8,916 bases of DNA from Pseudomonadota bacterium (GTDB lineage Bacteria; Pseudomonadota; Alphaproteobacteria; Rhizobiales; Beijerinckiaceae), in NCBI GenBank assembly GCA_021812505.1, contig JAKANG010000025.1:1-8916 (forward strand), in the 5' to 3' direction. Below are positions 1-7,449 of this stretch, one piece after another. A program made the position numbers and the translations under genes. Numbering within the stretch: position 1 is the first letter of the stretch; each line of letters opens with the position of its first letter. Below the pieces are notes generated by a model. It saw only the letters and a program-made list of their open reading frames with translations, searched no databases and was not told the origin of the DNA.

Positions 1-1
1 G

Positions 2-133
2 AAGGGCGAAGGCGAGGGGCCAGCCCGTCAGCACGCGGCCGAAGCAGGTTCGCCCGCTCCGGTCGAAGGCAAAACTGGATTGTCGCCAAGGAGGCAAAAC
101 GTCCGACCGCGAAACGTCCAGTCCCCCAAATGA
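2..133 (+). CDS. Possible C-terminal tail of an unidentified plus-strand gene (partial)
   Basis: This frame is open from the window edge and stops at TGA 131-133, giving about 43 residues rich in Gly, Ala, Pro, Arg and Lys and ending in RNVQSPK. I recognise no domain. The main support is position: the stop lies about 40 bases before a strong hairpin followed by five T on the same strand, as expected for the end of a transcription unit. Against it, the other two plus-strand frames are also open here, and frame 3 has a higher third-position GC content. A minus-strand frame from ATG at 142, with a GGAGG-like site 5 bases upstream, also runs to the edge. The assignment is weak and the function is unknown. 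Confidence 0.2.
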   Translation, partial: KGEGEGPARQHAAEAGSPAPVEGKTGLSPRRQNVRPRNVQSPK

Positions 134-163
134 CGCGGACATCGACTCCTCCCCCTCGCCCTT

Positions 164-205
164 CGCGAAAACCCGGCGCCGCCCCCCGGCGCCGGGTTTT
201 TCGCG
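164..205. terminator. Strong GC-rich palindrome, probable bidirectional Rho-independent terminator
   Basis: Positions 171-181 (ACCCGGCGCCG) and 187-197 are perfect reverse complements around a five-C loop (182-186). The stem is flanked by A168-171 on the left and T197-201 on the right, with CGCG at both outer ends (164-167 and 202-205). The plus strand therefore reads stem then TTTTT, and the minus strand reads stem then TTTT, so it can terminate in both directions. It would close a plus-strand gene ending near 133 and also stop transcription arriving from the minus-strand hydrolase gene that ends at 518. Confidence 0.8.
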
Positions 206-517
206 GCAACCAGCGAACGATGAAAATCCGGCGCCTGTCAGACGAGGATGGATCGTCCTGACGGGGCGCGGGCGCCGGTCGCGCTACGAAAAGAAAAGCG
301 CGCGCAGGGCCATGGCGCCATGCCCACGCGAAATCGAAGCCCGAATTTCCCGGCGCTGTCCGGCGATCGGCGCGCCCTCCGATCAAAACATCACGTTGTA
401 ACGCGTCGCGGCGCCGACTCGCATGCCCCGGCGCGCCGTCAACCGGGCGGCGTCGGCAAAAAATGGACAAACCCTGGCTCCCGCCGGCGGCCGGCTGGAT
501 TCGACCTGTCCCCACTG
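206..517. other. Intergenic stretch with no convincing gene
   Basis: These 312 bases lie downstream of the minus-strand hydrolase gene. I see no gene with a credible start site or recognisable protein. Two weak structures can be described. One is a 12-bp perfect palindrome, CATGGCGCCATG, at 311-322. The other is a minus-strand candidate terminator: TGTCC at 507-511 can pair with GGACA at 465-469, enclosing a second stem (483-487 with 491-495), and six A at 458-463 read as a T-tract on the minus strand. Its large internal loops make it much weaker than the palindrome at 164-205. Confidence 0.5.
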
Positions 518-1672
518 TCACCCGCCGAAAATCAGCCGCGTGCCCGTGAAGCCGCGCAGGACCTTGCCCGGCATTTCCGTGCGCGCGATGTCGTAGAACA
601 TTTCGCCCGTGCAATGGAGCGGAACGACATAATCGACGTCTATTTCCTTCAACGCCGCAATCGTCCGTCGGACATAATCCTCCTGGTACGGCGCGAGATG
701 GAAGCCGCCGACGACGGCATGAATCTTGGCGACGCCCGAGACCGCCTGCGCCTGTTTCACCGCATTGACCACGCCGCGATGACTACAGGAGGTCAGAACG
801 ACCAGGCCGCGTCCCTTGACGTTGTAGGCGGTTGCGATCTCGTGTCGGAACTGATCCGGCGTCGCGGTCAGCGCGCGCTCGTCGACCGGAAGTCTCTCGG
901 CAAAGCAGCCGAAGCCTCGGGCGACGCCGATTTTCATCACGCTCGGCGAGAGAAGCTTCTCAAAGCTTTTCTGGCCGATCTGTCCGGTGGTGAAACCATG
1001 ATCGGCGACGATCGACGGACCGTCCGCGTAGGTCACCCTGACCTTGGCGGCCTCAAGCGCGCCCCGGTCGATCGCCCCGAAATCGCCTTTGACCGGCGGT
1101 CCCGTCCACGTGCGGGCGCAAAACGCCTCTTCTCCGCCGACATAGAGCGGCAGTCCCGGCTTCAAGGAGGCGCCGTGCTTTTCAAGAAAACCGGCCATGC
1201 CGCCGAAATGGTCGTAATGTCCGTGGCTCAGGACCATGGCGTCCAACACGGCGGGATCGAGTCCGATCAGGCTGGCGTTGTTGTTCAACGCGTAGGGCGT
1301 GAACGCGAAATCGATCAGGATGTTGCGTTTTTCCACGCCGCGCGTCGACTCGGCGTGCATGGCCAGTCCAAATTCGCTGACCAGTGTCGGTCCCGGCGGA
1401 CGGTCGGGCTCGATTCCCCAGCCGAACTGTTCGATCTGCACCGGGCCGACGGCCTTATGGCCCGGGGTCACGGCGAACTGGTACGAATCCACCAGCAGTC
1501 GCAACGCAAGCTGGTCCACTTCCGGCGGCGCGGCCGCAAGCGTTTGCCCTCGCGCGGGCCGCATCCCGCCGGCGACGACCGCCAGCAGAGCCGTCAAGGC
1601 TCCGCCGGCCACCACATCGCGGCGGTCGAGGCGACAACAACAGGGCGGCATTCCAAGAGCATTGCGAAGCAT
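518..1672 (-). CDS. Metallo-beta-lactamase-fold hydrolase of the COG1237 type, probably Tat-exported
   Basis: This is a 384-residue protein of the metallo-beta-lactamase superfamily, probably a zinc-dependent hydrolase. The metal site HGHYDH is at residues 150-155. TSCSHRG (His298), VVGGFH (His325) and PLHCTG (His353) are the later motifs typical of COG1237. Some relatives are named after dihydropterin phosphate synthesis, but the substrate here is unknown. The N-terminus carries Arg17-Arg18 followed by a hydrophobic run to about residue 36 and then Ala/Gly/Gln, which fits a twin-arginine signal, although the motif LDRRDVV lacks the usual Phe. I chose ATG at 1672 because AAAGGAG lies 7 bases upstream; an ATG at 1717 would add 15 residues with no such site and push the signal inward. 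The gene lies 346 bases beyond phoB in the same direction, is probably transcribed separately, and shows no Pho box. Confidence 0.88.
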   Translation of the reverse strand: MLRNALGMPPCCCRLDRRDVVAGGALTALLAVVAGGMRPARGQTLAAAPPEVDQLALRLLVDSYQFAVTPGHKAVGPVQIEQFGWGIEPDRPPGPTLVSEFGLAMHAESTRGVEKRNILIDFAFTPYALNNNASLIGLDPAVLDAMVLSHGHYDHFGGMAGFLEKHGASLKPGLPLYVGGEEAFCARTWTGPPVKGDFGAIDRGALEAAKVRVTYADGPSIVADHGFTTGQIGQKSFEKLLSPSVMKIGVARGFGCFAERLPVDERALTATPDQFRHEIATAYNVKGRGLVVLTSCSHRGVVNAVKQAQAVSGVAKIHAVVGGFHLAPYQEDYVRRTIAALKEIDVDYVVPLHCTGEMFYDIARTEMPGKVLRGFTGTRLIFGG

Positions 1673-1679
1673 GACGCGT

Positions 1680-1686
1680 CTCCTTT
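1680..1686 (-). promoter_or_regulatory. Ribosome binding site that sets the hydrolase start
   Basis: The minus strand reads AAAGGAG here, followed by a 7-base spacer and ATG at 1672. This near-ideal site favours the 384-residue product over the longer form from 1717. Its first two A overlap the end of the palindrome at 1685-1698. Confidence 0.8.
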
Positions 1687-1698
1687 CCGGTACCGGAA
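1685..1698. promoter_or_regulatory. 14-bp perfect palindrome in the hydrolase leader, possible operator
   Basis: TTCCGGTACCGGAA is a perfect inverted repeat. It directly abuts, and by two bases overlaps, the ribosome binding site of the hydrolase gene. A dimeric repressor could bind it, or in RNA it could form a short structure near the Shine-Dalgarno sequence. I cannot name a cognate regulator, and no regulator gene is adjacent. Confidence 0.4.
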
Positions 1699-2018
1699 TT
1701 TCGAAGCCCCAACGCAACGCGGTTGGCTTTGTTTCGACCCTTGGACATATTTTTCAAGTTGCGATTGGCGTCCGCAAGGGGGAACACTTGCAAAATACTC
1801 TCCAGACGCAGGCGCGCCTTCAATCAGTCGCAATCGACTAAGCCACTGTCATCTACGACGAAATTTACGATCAGCTCGCGTCGGCGCCGCCGCTTCAAAC
1901 TCAAGCGTCGCCGGGGGAGACGCCGCGGCGTTTCGAATCGGCCGTTTCGCGCCCGGGCGAGGCCGTCCAGGCCGCGTGGCGAGGCCTCTTCGGCCGAGTC
2001 GCCCAGGCCAAGCGAAAG
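1699..2018. other. Intergenic region between phoB and the hydrolase gene
   Basis: I see no credible gene here. Going downstream from phoB on the minus strand, there is a possible weak terminator, GCGTC/GACGC (1919-1923 with 1905-1909), followed by TTGAGTTT. Nearer the hydrolase there is an inverted repeat AGTCG-CAAT-CGACT at 1826-1839 and an AT-richer patch around 1741-1800 that could hold its promoter; no -35/-10 pair is convincing. A single Pho-like heptamer CTGTCAT at 1846-1852 points away from the hydrolase and has no partner repeat. Confidence 0.5.
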
Positions 2019-2762
2019 TCAGCCCCGCCCAAAAGTCTCGTCGAAGGAATAGCCCGAGCCGCGCACGGTGCGGATCGGGTCATTTTCGTTGTCATTCGCC
2101 AGCGCTTTCCGCAGTCGGCCGATATGAACGTCGACCGTACGCTCGTCGATGTCGGCCGATAGTCCCCAGACGCTGTCGAGCAATTGCGCGCGCGAAAAAA
2201 CCCGGCCCGGCTTTTCCATCAGATATTCGAGCAAGCGGAATTCGGTCGGGCCGAGGTGGATTTCGCGGCCCGCGCGCCGGACGCGGCGGGTTTCGCGATC
2301 GAGCTCCAGTTCGCCGGCGCTCAGTCGCACCGCGACGCGCTCCGGGCGGGCGCGCCGCAACAGCGCGCGCACGCGCGCCATCAGCTCGGGCACGGAAAAC
2401 GGCTTGACCACATAATCGTCGGCGCCGACCGAGAGCCCGCGCACGCGCTCGCCCTCTTCGCCGCGCGCCGTCAGCATGATGACAGGGAGCGTACGCGTCG
2501 TCTCCCGGGCCCGCAGGCGGCGGCAGATTTCGAGGCCCGAAACGCCCGGCAGCATCCAGTCAAGGATGACGAGGTCGGGCGGGGATTCTTCGAGCCGCAA
2601 TTCGGCTTCGTCGCCGCGCTCGACGCGCTCGACGACATAGCCTTCGGATTCGAGGTTATAGGCCAGCAGCAGGCCGAGGGCGGCTTCGTCCTCGACGACC
2701 AGGATGCGCGGAGCCCCACCGGGGGATGCGGCTCCAATGACAGAGGCGCGCGGTTCGTTCAT
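2019..2762 (-). CDS. phoB: Phosphate regulon response regulator PhoB
   Basis: This is an OmpR/PhoB-family transcription factor of 247 residues that binds Pho boxes when phosphorylated by PhoR. The receiver domain (about residues 18-138) has the acidic pair E24-D25, the phosphoacceptor Asp68 in LVILDWMLPG, Thr98 in VIMLTAR, and Lys120 in VVKPFS. The winged-helix domain (about 146-242) includes GPTEFRLLEYLM, ERTVDVHIGRLRKAL and the terminal RTVRGSGYSF hairpin. The start is uncertain. ATG 2762 has AAGGAG 12 bases upstream, which is a long spacing. A GTG at 2789 in the same frame would add nine residues and overlap the phoU stop as GTGA, suggesting coupled translation. Either way it is the last gene of the pst-phoU-phoB unit, at the opposite end from phoR. 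Confidence 0.95.
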   Translation of the reverse strand: MNEPRASVIGAASPGGAPRILVVEDEAALGLLLAYNLESEGYVVERVERGDEAELRLEESPPDLVILDWMLPGVSGLEICRRLRARETTRTLPVIMLTARGEEGERVRGLSVGADDYVVKPFSVPELMARVRALLRRARPERVAVRLSAGELELDRETRRVRRAGREIHLGPTEFRLLEYLMEKPGRVFSRAQLLDSVWGLSADIDERTVDVHIGRLRKALANDNENDPIRTVRGSGYSFDETFGRG

Positions 2763-2774
2763 GAGAGCAGCGGG

Positions 2775-2780
2775 CTCCTT
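2775..2780 (-). promoter_or_regulatory. Shine-Dalgarno AAGGAG of phoB (start-deciding, long spacing)
   Basis: AAGGAG on the minus strand lies 12 bases before ATG 2762, longer than the usual 5-9. It falls inside the reading frame of the alternative GTG start at 2789. It is the best argument for the ATG, but not a decisive one. Confidence 0.45.
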
Positions 2781-2785
2781 GGATT

Positions 2786-3487
2786 TCACGGCAAAGCCGC
2801 GGCCTCGGGGCCGCGCGGGCGATCCTCGCCCGAGAGATTCTCGCCGGTGACGATATAGACGACCGTCTCGGCGATATTGGTGGCGTGATCGCCGACCCGC
2901 TCCAGATTCTTCGAGCAGAACAGCAGATGGGTGCAGAAGGTGATGTTGCGCGGATCTTCCATCATGAAGGTCAGGAGATCGCGGAAAACCGAATCCTCGA
3001 GCGCGTCGAGTTCGGCGTCGCGCGCCCAGACGGCGCGCGCCGCGCTGGCGTCGCGCTGGGCATAGGCGTCGAGCACGTCCTTGAGCTGGTTTGCCGCCAC
3101 CTCATGCATCGACTTGAGACCGATCACCGCCCGCGACAGACGGGGCTCGCCAGCGATCTTGGTGGTGCGCTTGGCGATATTCTTGGCCTGGTCGCCGATA
3201 CGCTCGAGATCGGCGGCGATGCGCATCACGCCGACGACGTCGCGCAGATCGACCGCCACAGGCTGACGCCGCGCCAGAGTGCGCACCGCGAGATCCTCGA
3301 CCGTCCGCTGAAGGTGATCGAGGCGCAGATCGGTCTCGACCACGCGATGCGCGAGTTCAGCGTTCATGGTCGCCAAAGCGTCCATGGCGTCGGACAGCAT
3401 TTTTTCGGCTATGCCGCCCATTTCCGAAATGTGGCGGTCGAGCGTTTCGAGATCGGCGTCGAAGGAGCGGACAGTATGATCGACCAT
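2786..3487 (-). CDS. phoU: Phosphate signalling protein PhoU
   Basis: PhoU is a cytosolic helical-bundle protein that links the state of the Pst transporter to PhoR and holds the Pho response off when phosphate is plentiful. This copy has 233 residues, close to the usual length. It shows the two repeated metal-binding motifs of the family, DLERIGDQAKNI at about 93-104 and NLERVGDHATNI at about 194-205, one in each three-helix half. It begins MVDHTVRSFD, as PhoU often does, and ends in a charged, Pro/Ala-rich tail of about 15 residues that is probably disordered. The start ATG 3487 is 31 bases after pstB, with only a weak AGGT-like site upstream. It is co-oriented and presumably cotranscribed with pstB and phoB. 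Confidence 0.96.
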   Translation of the reverse strand: MVDHTVRSFDADLETLDRHISEMGGIAEKMLSDAMDALATMNAELAHRVVETDLRLDHLQRTVEDLAVRTLARRQPVAVDLRDVVGVMRIAADLERIGDQAKNIAKRTTKIAGEPRLSRAVIGLKSMHEVAANQLKDVLDAYAQRDASAARAVWARDAELDALEDSVFRDLLTFMMEDPRNITFCTHLLFCSKNLERVGDHATNIAETVVYIVTGENLSGEDRPRGPEAAALP

Positions 3488-3518
3488 TGTCAGTGACCTG
3501 TTTTCGCGAAGTTCCGGA

Positions 3519-4319
3519 TCAGCCGAAACGGCCGGTGATATAGTCCTGAGTGCGCCGTTCCCGCGGCGCGGTGAAGATCCTGTCCGTCTGGTCGAATTCG
3601 ACCAGTTCGCCGAGATACATGAAGGCCGTGAATTGGGAGACGCGCACCGCCTGCTGCATGTTGTGGGTGACGATGGCGATGGTGTAGTCGGCGCGCAATT
3701 CGTCGATCAGTTCCTCGATTTTGGCGGTCGAGATTGGGTCGAGCGCGGAAGCCGGCTCGTCGAACAGGATCATTTCCGGCTTAATCGCGATCGTGCGCGC
3801 GATGCACAGGCGCTGCTGCTGACCGCCGGACAGGCTCAATCCGGAGGTGGTGAGCTTGTCCTTGACCTCGTCCCACAGCGCCGCGCCACGCAGGGCCGCC
3901 TCCACGCGCTCGTCCATGTCGGCCCTGCCCAGCTTCTCGTAAAGCCGGACGCCGAAAGCGATATTCTCGTAAATCGACATCGGAAAAGGCGTCGGCTTCT
4001 GGAACACCATGCCGACGCGGGCGCGCAGCGAGTTCAGGTCGAGTTTCGGGTCGAGAATGTTTTCGCCGTCGAGCAGCACCTCGCCCTCCGCGCGCTGGCG
4101 CGGGTAGAGGTCGTACATGCGGTTGAGCACGCGCAGCAAAGTGGACTTGCCGCAGCCCGACGGACCGATCAGAGCCGTGACCTGATTGGCGTAGAACTTG
4201 ACGTTCACCGACTTCAGCGCCCTGTGGTCGCCGTAATAGAAGTCGAGACTCCTGACGCTCATCTTTTCCGCGAGCTTTGCGCTGGGCGCGGCAACGTCCT
4301 GAACGGCGGAGTCGGTCAT
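3519..4319 (-). CDS. pstB: Phosphate ABC transporter ATP-binding protein PstB
   Basis: This is the ATPase subunit of the high-affinity phosphate importer, working as a dimer on the cytosolic face of PstC-PstA. In the 266-residue form it has Walker [10 protein letters not shown] (52-60), Q-loop Gln107 in [12 protein letters not shown], the signature LSGGQQQR (163-170), Walker B with Asp187-Glu188 in [13 protein letters not shown], and the switch His219 in IVTHNMQQA. All catalytic elements are intact. The start ATG 4319 overlaps the pstA stop as ATGA and has AAAGGA upstream, so translation is probably coupled. An in-frame upstream ATG at 4418 would add 33 residues lying inside pstA and is unlikely. 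The ending TGRFG is typical of PstB. Confidence 0.97.
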   Translation of the reverse strand: MTDSAVQDVAAPSAKLAEKMSVRSLDFYYGDHRALKSVNVKFYANQVTALIGPSGCGKSTLLRVLNRMYDLYPRQRAEGEVLLDGENILDPKLDLNSLRARVGMVFQKPTPFPMSIYENIAFGVRLYEKLGRADMDERVEAALRGAALWDEVKDKLTTSGLSLSGGQQQRLCIARTIAIKPEMILFDEPASALDPISTAKIEELIDELRADYTIAIVTHNMQQAVRVSQFTAFMYLGELVEFDQTDRIFTAPRERRTQDYITGRFG

Positions 4320-5158
4320 TGGCTGGTCCTTTGCGAGCCGAGCACGCGGGCGGCGATCGAGAGCGTCAGAACGGCGAAAGTGATCAGGAGCGCGCCCACC
4401 CAGGCCAAAGCCTGCCATTCCTTGTAGGGCGACATGGCGAACTGGAAAATCACCGCCGGAAGGCTGGCCATCGGCGCGTTGAGGTTACTGCTCCAGAACT
4501 GGTTGTTGAGCGAGGTGAACAGGAGCGGCGCCGTCTCGCCCGAGATGCGCGCGATCGCGAGCAGCAGGCCGGTGATGAGCCCCGAGCGCGCCGCCTTGTA
4601 GGCGACATGGCGGATGACCATGGCGCGCGGCAGGCCCAAGGCGGTCGCCGCCTCGCGCAGCGTTCCCGGGACCAGATTCAGCATGTCCTCGGTCGTGCGC
4701 ACCACCACCGGCACGACCAGCAGCGCGAGCGCGATGGAGCCGGCGATGGCCGAGAAATGGCCCATCGGAACCACGGCGATTTCATAGACGAACAGGCCGA
4801 TGACGATCGACGGCGCCGAGAGCAGCACGTCGTTGATGAACCGCACCACGGTCGTCAGGTGGGTGTCGCGGCCATATTCGGCCATATAGGTGCCGGCGAA
4901 CACGCCGAGCGGCGCGCCGATCAGCACGCCGAAAAAGGTCATGATCAGCGAGCCGGCGATGGCGTTGAGCAATCCGCCCGCCGAGCCCGGCGGCGGCGTC
5001 ATCCGGGTGAAGACCGAAAGCGAGAAGCCGGAAAAGCCGTTCCACACCAGAGTACCGAGAATCAAGGCCAGAGCGAGCAAGCCAAGACCCGCCGAAGCAT
5101 AGCAGAGGCCCATGACGATGGCGCTGCGCGCCTTGCGCGACGCTTGCAGGCGAGACAT
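4316..5158 (-). CDS. pstA: Phosphate ABC transporter permease PstA
   Basis: This is one of the two inner-membrane permease subunits of the phosphate importer. Its 280 residues are near the family length. After a short basic N-terminus there is a hydrophobic helix at about 15-38, then a cluster of membrane segments from about 65 to 270. The cytosolic EAA-type loop that contacts PstB is visible as [19 protein letters not shown] (about 168-185), followed by [18 protein letters not shown], a stretch well conserved in PstA. The ATG lies one base after the pstC stop (TGA-A-ATG), and the gene's own stop overlaps the pstB start, so the three genes are tightly coupled. Confidence 0.96.
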   Translation of the reverse strand: MSRLQASRKARSAIVMGLCYASAGLGLLALALILGTLVWNGFSGFSLSVFTRMTPPPGSAGGLLNAIAGSLIMTFFGVLIGAPLGVFAGTYMAEYGRDTHLTTVVRFINDVLLSAPSIVIGLFVYEIAVVPMGHFSAIAGSIALALLVVPVVVRTTEDMLNLVPGTLREAATALGLPRAMVIRHVAYKAARSGLITGLLLAIARISGETAPLLFTSLNNQFWSSNLNAPMASLPAVIFQFAMSPYKEWQALAWVGALLITFAVLTLSIAARVLGSQRTSQ

Positions 5159-5159
5159 T

Positions 5160-6155
5160 TCAGCGCGCTCCCTTCCCTTCGAGACGCATCAGCATCAGAC
5201 GCGAAATGGCGAGGACGATGAAGGTGATGAGGAAAAGCAGCAGGCCGAGCGCGATCAGCGAGGAGGTGTAGATCGCGCCGTCGGCCTCGGTGAATTCATT
5301 GGCGATGGTCGCGGAGATCGTCGTGCCGGGACCGAGGATCGAGGCATGGATCTTGTGGGCGTTGCCGATCACGAAGGTCACCGCCATGGTTTCGCCGAGC
5401 GCCCGGCCGAGCGCCAGCATCACCCCGCCGACGAGGCCGACGCCGGCATAGGGCGCGACGATGGAGCGGATCACCTCCCAGCGGGTGCAGCCGATGCCGA
5501 AAGCCGCCTCCTTGAGCACGTGCGGAACGGTGTCGAACACGTCGCGCGAGATCGAGGAGATCAGCGGCAGGATCATGATGGCCAGGATGAAGCTCGCGGT
5601 GAGCACGCCGATGCCGTAAGGCGGGCCGGCGAACAGCCGGTTCAGCCCCGGAACATCGGCGAAAGTCGCGATCAGCGCCGGCTGGACATGGGCCTGCAGG
5701 AAGGGCGCGAGAACGAACATGCCCCAGATGCCGTAGATGATCGAGGGAATGCCGGCGAGCAGCTCGACCGCTATGCCGATCGGGCGGCGCAACTTGTAAG
5801 GACAAAGTTCGGTCAAGAAAACAGCGATGCCGAAGCCGACCGGCGCGGCGATAAGAAGCGCGATGAAGGAGGTGACCAGCGTGCCGTAAATCGCGGGCGC
5901 GGCGCCGAATTTCTCGGTGACCGGATTCCAGGCGTCCGAAATCAGGAAGCCGAAGCCGAATTTGCTCAGCGCCGGCGATGCGCCCTGAACCAGCGAGACG
6001 ATGACGCCGCCAAGCAGAACCAGGACCGCAATGGCCGAGGATCGCGTCGCGACGCGAAAGATCCGGTCGCCGATCTCGAAACGGCGAAGAGCCTTTTGGC
6101 GACCTGCGTTGACCACCGCCGATCCGGCCACGGAACTCAAGGTCGCCTCCGACAT
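5160..6155 (-). CDS. pstC: Phosphate ABC transporter permease PstC
   Basis: This is the second permease subunit of the phosphate importer. It has 331 residues with a cytosolic N-terminal stretch of about 38, a first membrane helix at about 40-58, and a group of segments between about 88 and 322. PstC hallmarks are [21 protein letters not shown] (131-151), the EAA loop [21 protein letters not shown] (215-235) and the following [17 protein letters not shown]. The start ATG 6155 has GGAGGA 6 bases upstream. It is separated from pstS by 60 bases containing a strong hairpin, which may lower its expression relative to pstS. Confidence 0.96.
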   Translation of the reverse strand: MSEATLSSVAGSAVVNAGRQKALRRFEIGDRIFRVATRSSAIAVLVLLGGVIVSLVQGASPALSKFGFGFLISDAWNPVTEKFGAAPAIYGTLVTSFIALLIAAPVGFGIAVFLTELCPYKLRRPIGIAVELLAGIPSIIYGIWGMFVLAPFLQAHVQPALIATFADVPGLNRLFAGPPYGIGVLTASFILAIMILPLISSISRDVFDTVPHVLKEAAFGIGCTRWEVIRSIVAPYAGVGLVGGVMLALGRALGETMAVTFVIGNAHKIHASILGPGTTISATIANEFTEADGAIYTSSLIALGLLLFLITFIVLAISRLMLMRLEGKGAR

Positions 6156-6178
6156 TTGCGATCCTCCAATCCGGGACC

Positions 6179-6202
6179 CGCCGGAGGCCGAAGCCCCCGG
6201 CG
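6179..6202 (-). promoter_or_regulatory. Intercistronic hairpin with UUCG tetraloop between pstS and pstC
   Basis: On the minus strand CGCCGGGGGC and GCCTCCGGCG form a 10-bp stem with one G-U pair, closed by a TTCG loop in the extra-stable C(UUCG)G setting. It starts about 14 bases after the pstS stop and ends about 23 bases before the pstC ATG. There is no T-tract after it, so it is not a typical terminator. It more likely protects the 3' end of a pstS message or gives partial read-through, so that the binding protein is made in excess of the permeases. That role is inferred from similar hairpins after other binding-protein genes. Confidence 0.75.
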
Positions 6203-6215
6203 CGCCATCCGGCGA

Positions 6216-7262
6216 CTATTTCGCTTGATAGACCGGCTTACCGTTGGTGTCCTTGATATCATTCGCCCAGGTCTTCCTGATCAGGGAGACGACATTGGCC
6301 GGCATGGGAATATAGTCAAGCGCCTCGGCCTGTTTGCCGCCTTTCGTGAACGCCCAGTCGAAGAACTTCAGGGCTTCGGCGGCGGCGGCGGCGTCCGGAA
6401 CCTTCTTCGGCATCAGGATGAAGGTCGCCGCAGTGATCGGCCATGATTTCGCGCCCGGCTGGTCGGTCAGGATCTGATAGAAGCCTGGCGCATGGCTCCA
6501 GTCAGCGTTGGCGGCGGCGGACTGGAAGGTAGCCGTCTCCGGCTTGACCCGCTTGCCGTCATGATTGACCATATCCGTATAGGTCATCTTGTTTTCGATG
6601 GCGTAGGCATATTCGACATAGCCGATCGAATTGGCGGTGACGCCCACGGTGTTCGAGACGCCTTCATTGCCCTTGGCCCCGAGGCCGACCGGCCATTCGA
6701 CCGAAACCGCCGAACCGACCTTGGAGGCCCAATCCGGAGAGACCTTGACGAGGTAATTCGTGAAGTTGAAAGTCGTGCCCGAACCGTCGGAGCGATGGAC
6801 CACGGCGATCGCGGCGTCCGGCAGCTTCACGGCGGGGTTGAGCTTGGCGAGGGCGGGATCGTTCCATTTGGTGATCTCGCCGAGGTAGATTTTCGCCAGG
6901 GTCGGGCCGTCGACGGCGAGTTGTCCGGCCTTGACGCCTTGGACATTGACCACCGGCACGATGCCGCCCATCACCATCGGCCATTGCGCGAGGCCTTTCT
7001 TGTCCAGATCCGCGGCCTTGAGCGGCGCGTCGCTGGCGCCGAAGGTCACGGTGCGGGCCTCGATCTGCTTGATGCCGCCGCCGGAGCCGATCGACTGGTA
7101 ATTCAGGCCGTTGCCGGTTTCCTTCTTGTAGGTGTCGGCCCATTTCGAATAAACGGGATAGGGAAAGGTCGCGCCCGCGCCCGAAATATCGGCGGCGAGA
7201 GCGGAGGTTGCGACGCCGAAAGCGGCGGCGGCGGCGAGAGCGGAGCGCAGGAAGTTCGACAT
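6216..7262 (-). CDS. pstS: Periplasmic phosphate-binding protein PstS
   Basis: PstS captures phosphate in the periplasm and delivers it to PstC/PstA. The 348-residue precursor has a Sec signal peptide with a hydrophobic core at about 7-19 and likely cleavage after ALA at 21-23, leaving a mature protein starting ADISGAG. There is no lipobox Cys, so it should be soluble. Binding-site motifs are GAGATFPYP (28-36), [11 protein letters not shown] (58-67), FGASDAPL (74-81) and RSDGSGTTF (157-165). Length matches the family. The ATG at 7262 has AAGAGGA upstream with a short spacer, within a leader hairpin. It is the first gene after the Pho box and probably the most strongly expressed of the operon. 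Confidence 0.97.
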   Translation of the reverse strand: MSNFLRSALAAAAAFGVATSALAADISGAGATFPYPVYSKWADTYKKETGNGLNYQSIGSGGGIKQIEARTVTFGASDAPLKAADLDKKGLAQWPMVMGGIVPVVNVQGVKAGQLAVDGPTLAKIYLGEITKWNDPALAKLNPAVKLPDAAIAVVHRSDGSGTTFNFTNYLVKVSPDWASKVGSAVSVEWPVGLGAKGNEGVSNTVGVTANSIGYVEYAYAIENKMTYTDMVNHDGKRVKPETATFQSAAANADWSHAPGFYQILTDQPGAKSWPITAATFILMPKKVPDAAAAAEALKFFDWAFTKGGKQAEALDYIPMPANVVSLIRKTWANDIKDTNGKPVYQAK

Positions 7263-7263
7263 G

Positions 7264-7289
7264 CCAATCCTCTTTTTGAGGTCGATTGG
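7264..7289 (-). promoter_or_regulatory. Leader hairpin enclosing the pstS ribosome binding site
   Basis: The minus strand reads CCAATC, a GAC bulge, CTC, an A5 loop, GAG and GATTGG, ending one base before the pstS ATG. The nine-pair stem puts the AGAGGA Shine-Dalgarno in the loop edge and 3' arm, so folding would partly hide it. This could tune pstS translation. No known riboswitch class is recognised, and the stem is only moderately stable. Confidence 0.5.
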
Positions 7290-7337
7290 GGGCGAGCGCG
7301 TCGGGAGCGGCGCCGCCCTGCGCTGAAGCGCGCCGCT

Positions 7338-7371
7338 GCTCTACGACGCTCAGATGACAGTTGCGTGACGT
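7338..7371 (-). promoter_or_regulatory. Pho box and candidate promoter of the pst operon
   Basis: On the minus strand three heptamers follow each other every 11 bases: ACGTCAC (7365-7371), CTGTCAT (7354-7360) and a poorer GCGTCGT (7343-7349), separated by GCAA and CTGA. The first two match the tandem CTGTCAT-type repeat that PhoB binds. Ten bases after the second repeat is TAGAGC (7338-7343), a weak -10 at the spacing known for PhoB-activated promoters in which the Pho box replaces the -35. The start of transcription would then be near 7331, giving a leader of about 68 bases before pstS. Confidence 0.8.
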
Positions 7372-7449
7372 CGGCGAACTCCGGCTGCGGCGACATGCCG
7401 TTGCGCCGGATTGCGCTTTGTAAGCACGAGGAATTTTTTTGCGCCGCCC

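Noticed and set aside
1..142. Minus-strand frame from ATG 142 with a good Shine-Dalgarno-like GGAGG
   Set aside because: It starts just after the bidirectional terminator with no space for a promoter, and its translation has no recognisable feature. It is kept only as an alternative to the plus-strand tail.
1846..1852. CTGTCAT resembling a Pho half-site upstream of the hydrolase
   Set aside because: It is a single heptamer on the plus strand, pointing away from the hydrolase, with no partner repeat 11 bases away on either side.
1901..2095. Small minus-strand frame overlapping the end of phoB
   Set aside because: It overlaps the conserved C-terminal end of phoB out of frame and has no ribosome binding site or similarity that I can see.
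248..2407. A 719-codon open frame on the plus strand opposite the hydrolase and phoB
   Set aside because: It is a shadow of GC-rich codon use in the minus-strand genes. The protein is Arg/Ala-rich without domains, and it crosses two real genes and their intergenic gap.
7306..7337. GC-rich inverted repeat AGCGGCG...CGCCGCT downstream of the Pho box
   Set aside because: One arm would lie at or before the predicted transcription start, so it may not form in the RNA. It is too uncertain to annotate as a separate element.
7400..7449. Possible terminator after phoR
   Set aside because: The homopolymer near 7434-7440 reads as A on the minus strand, and no stem precedes a T-run, so phoR transcription may simply continue into the pst region.
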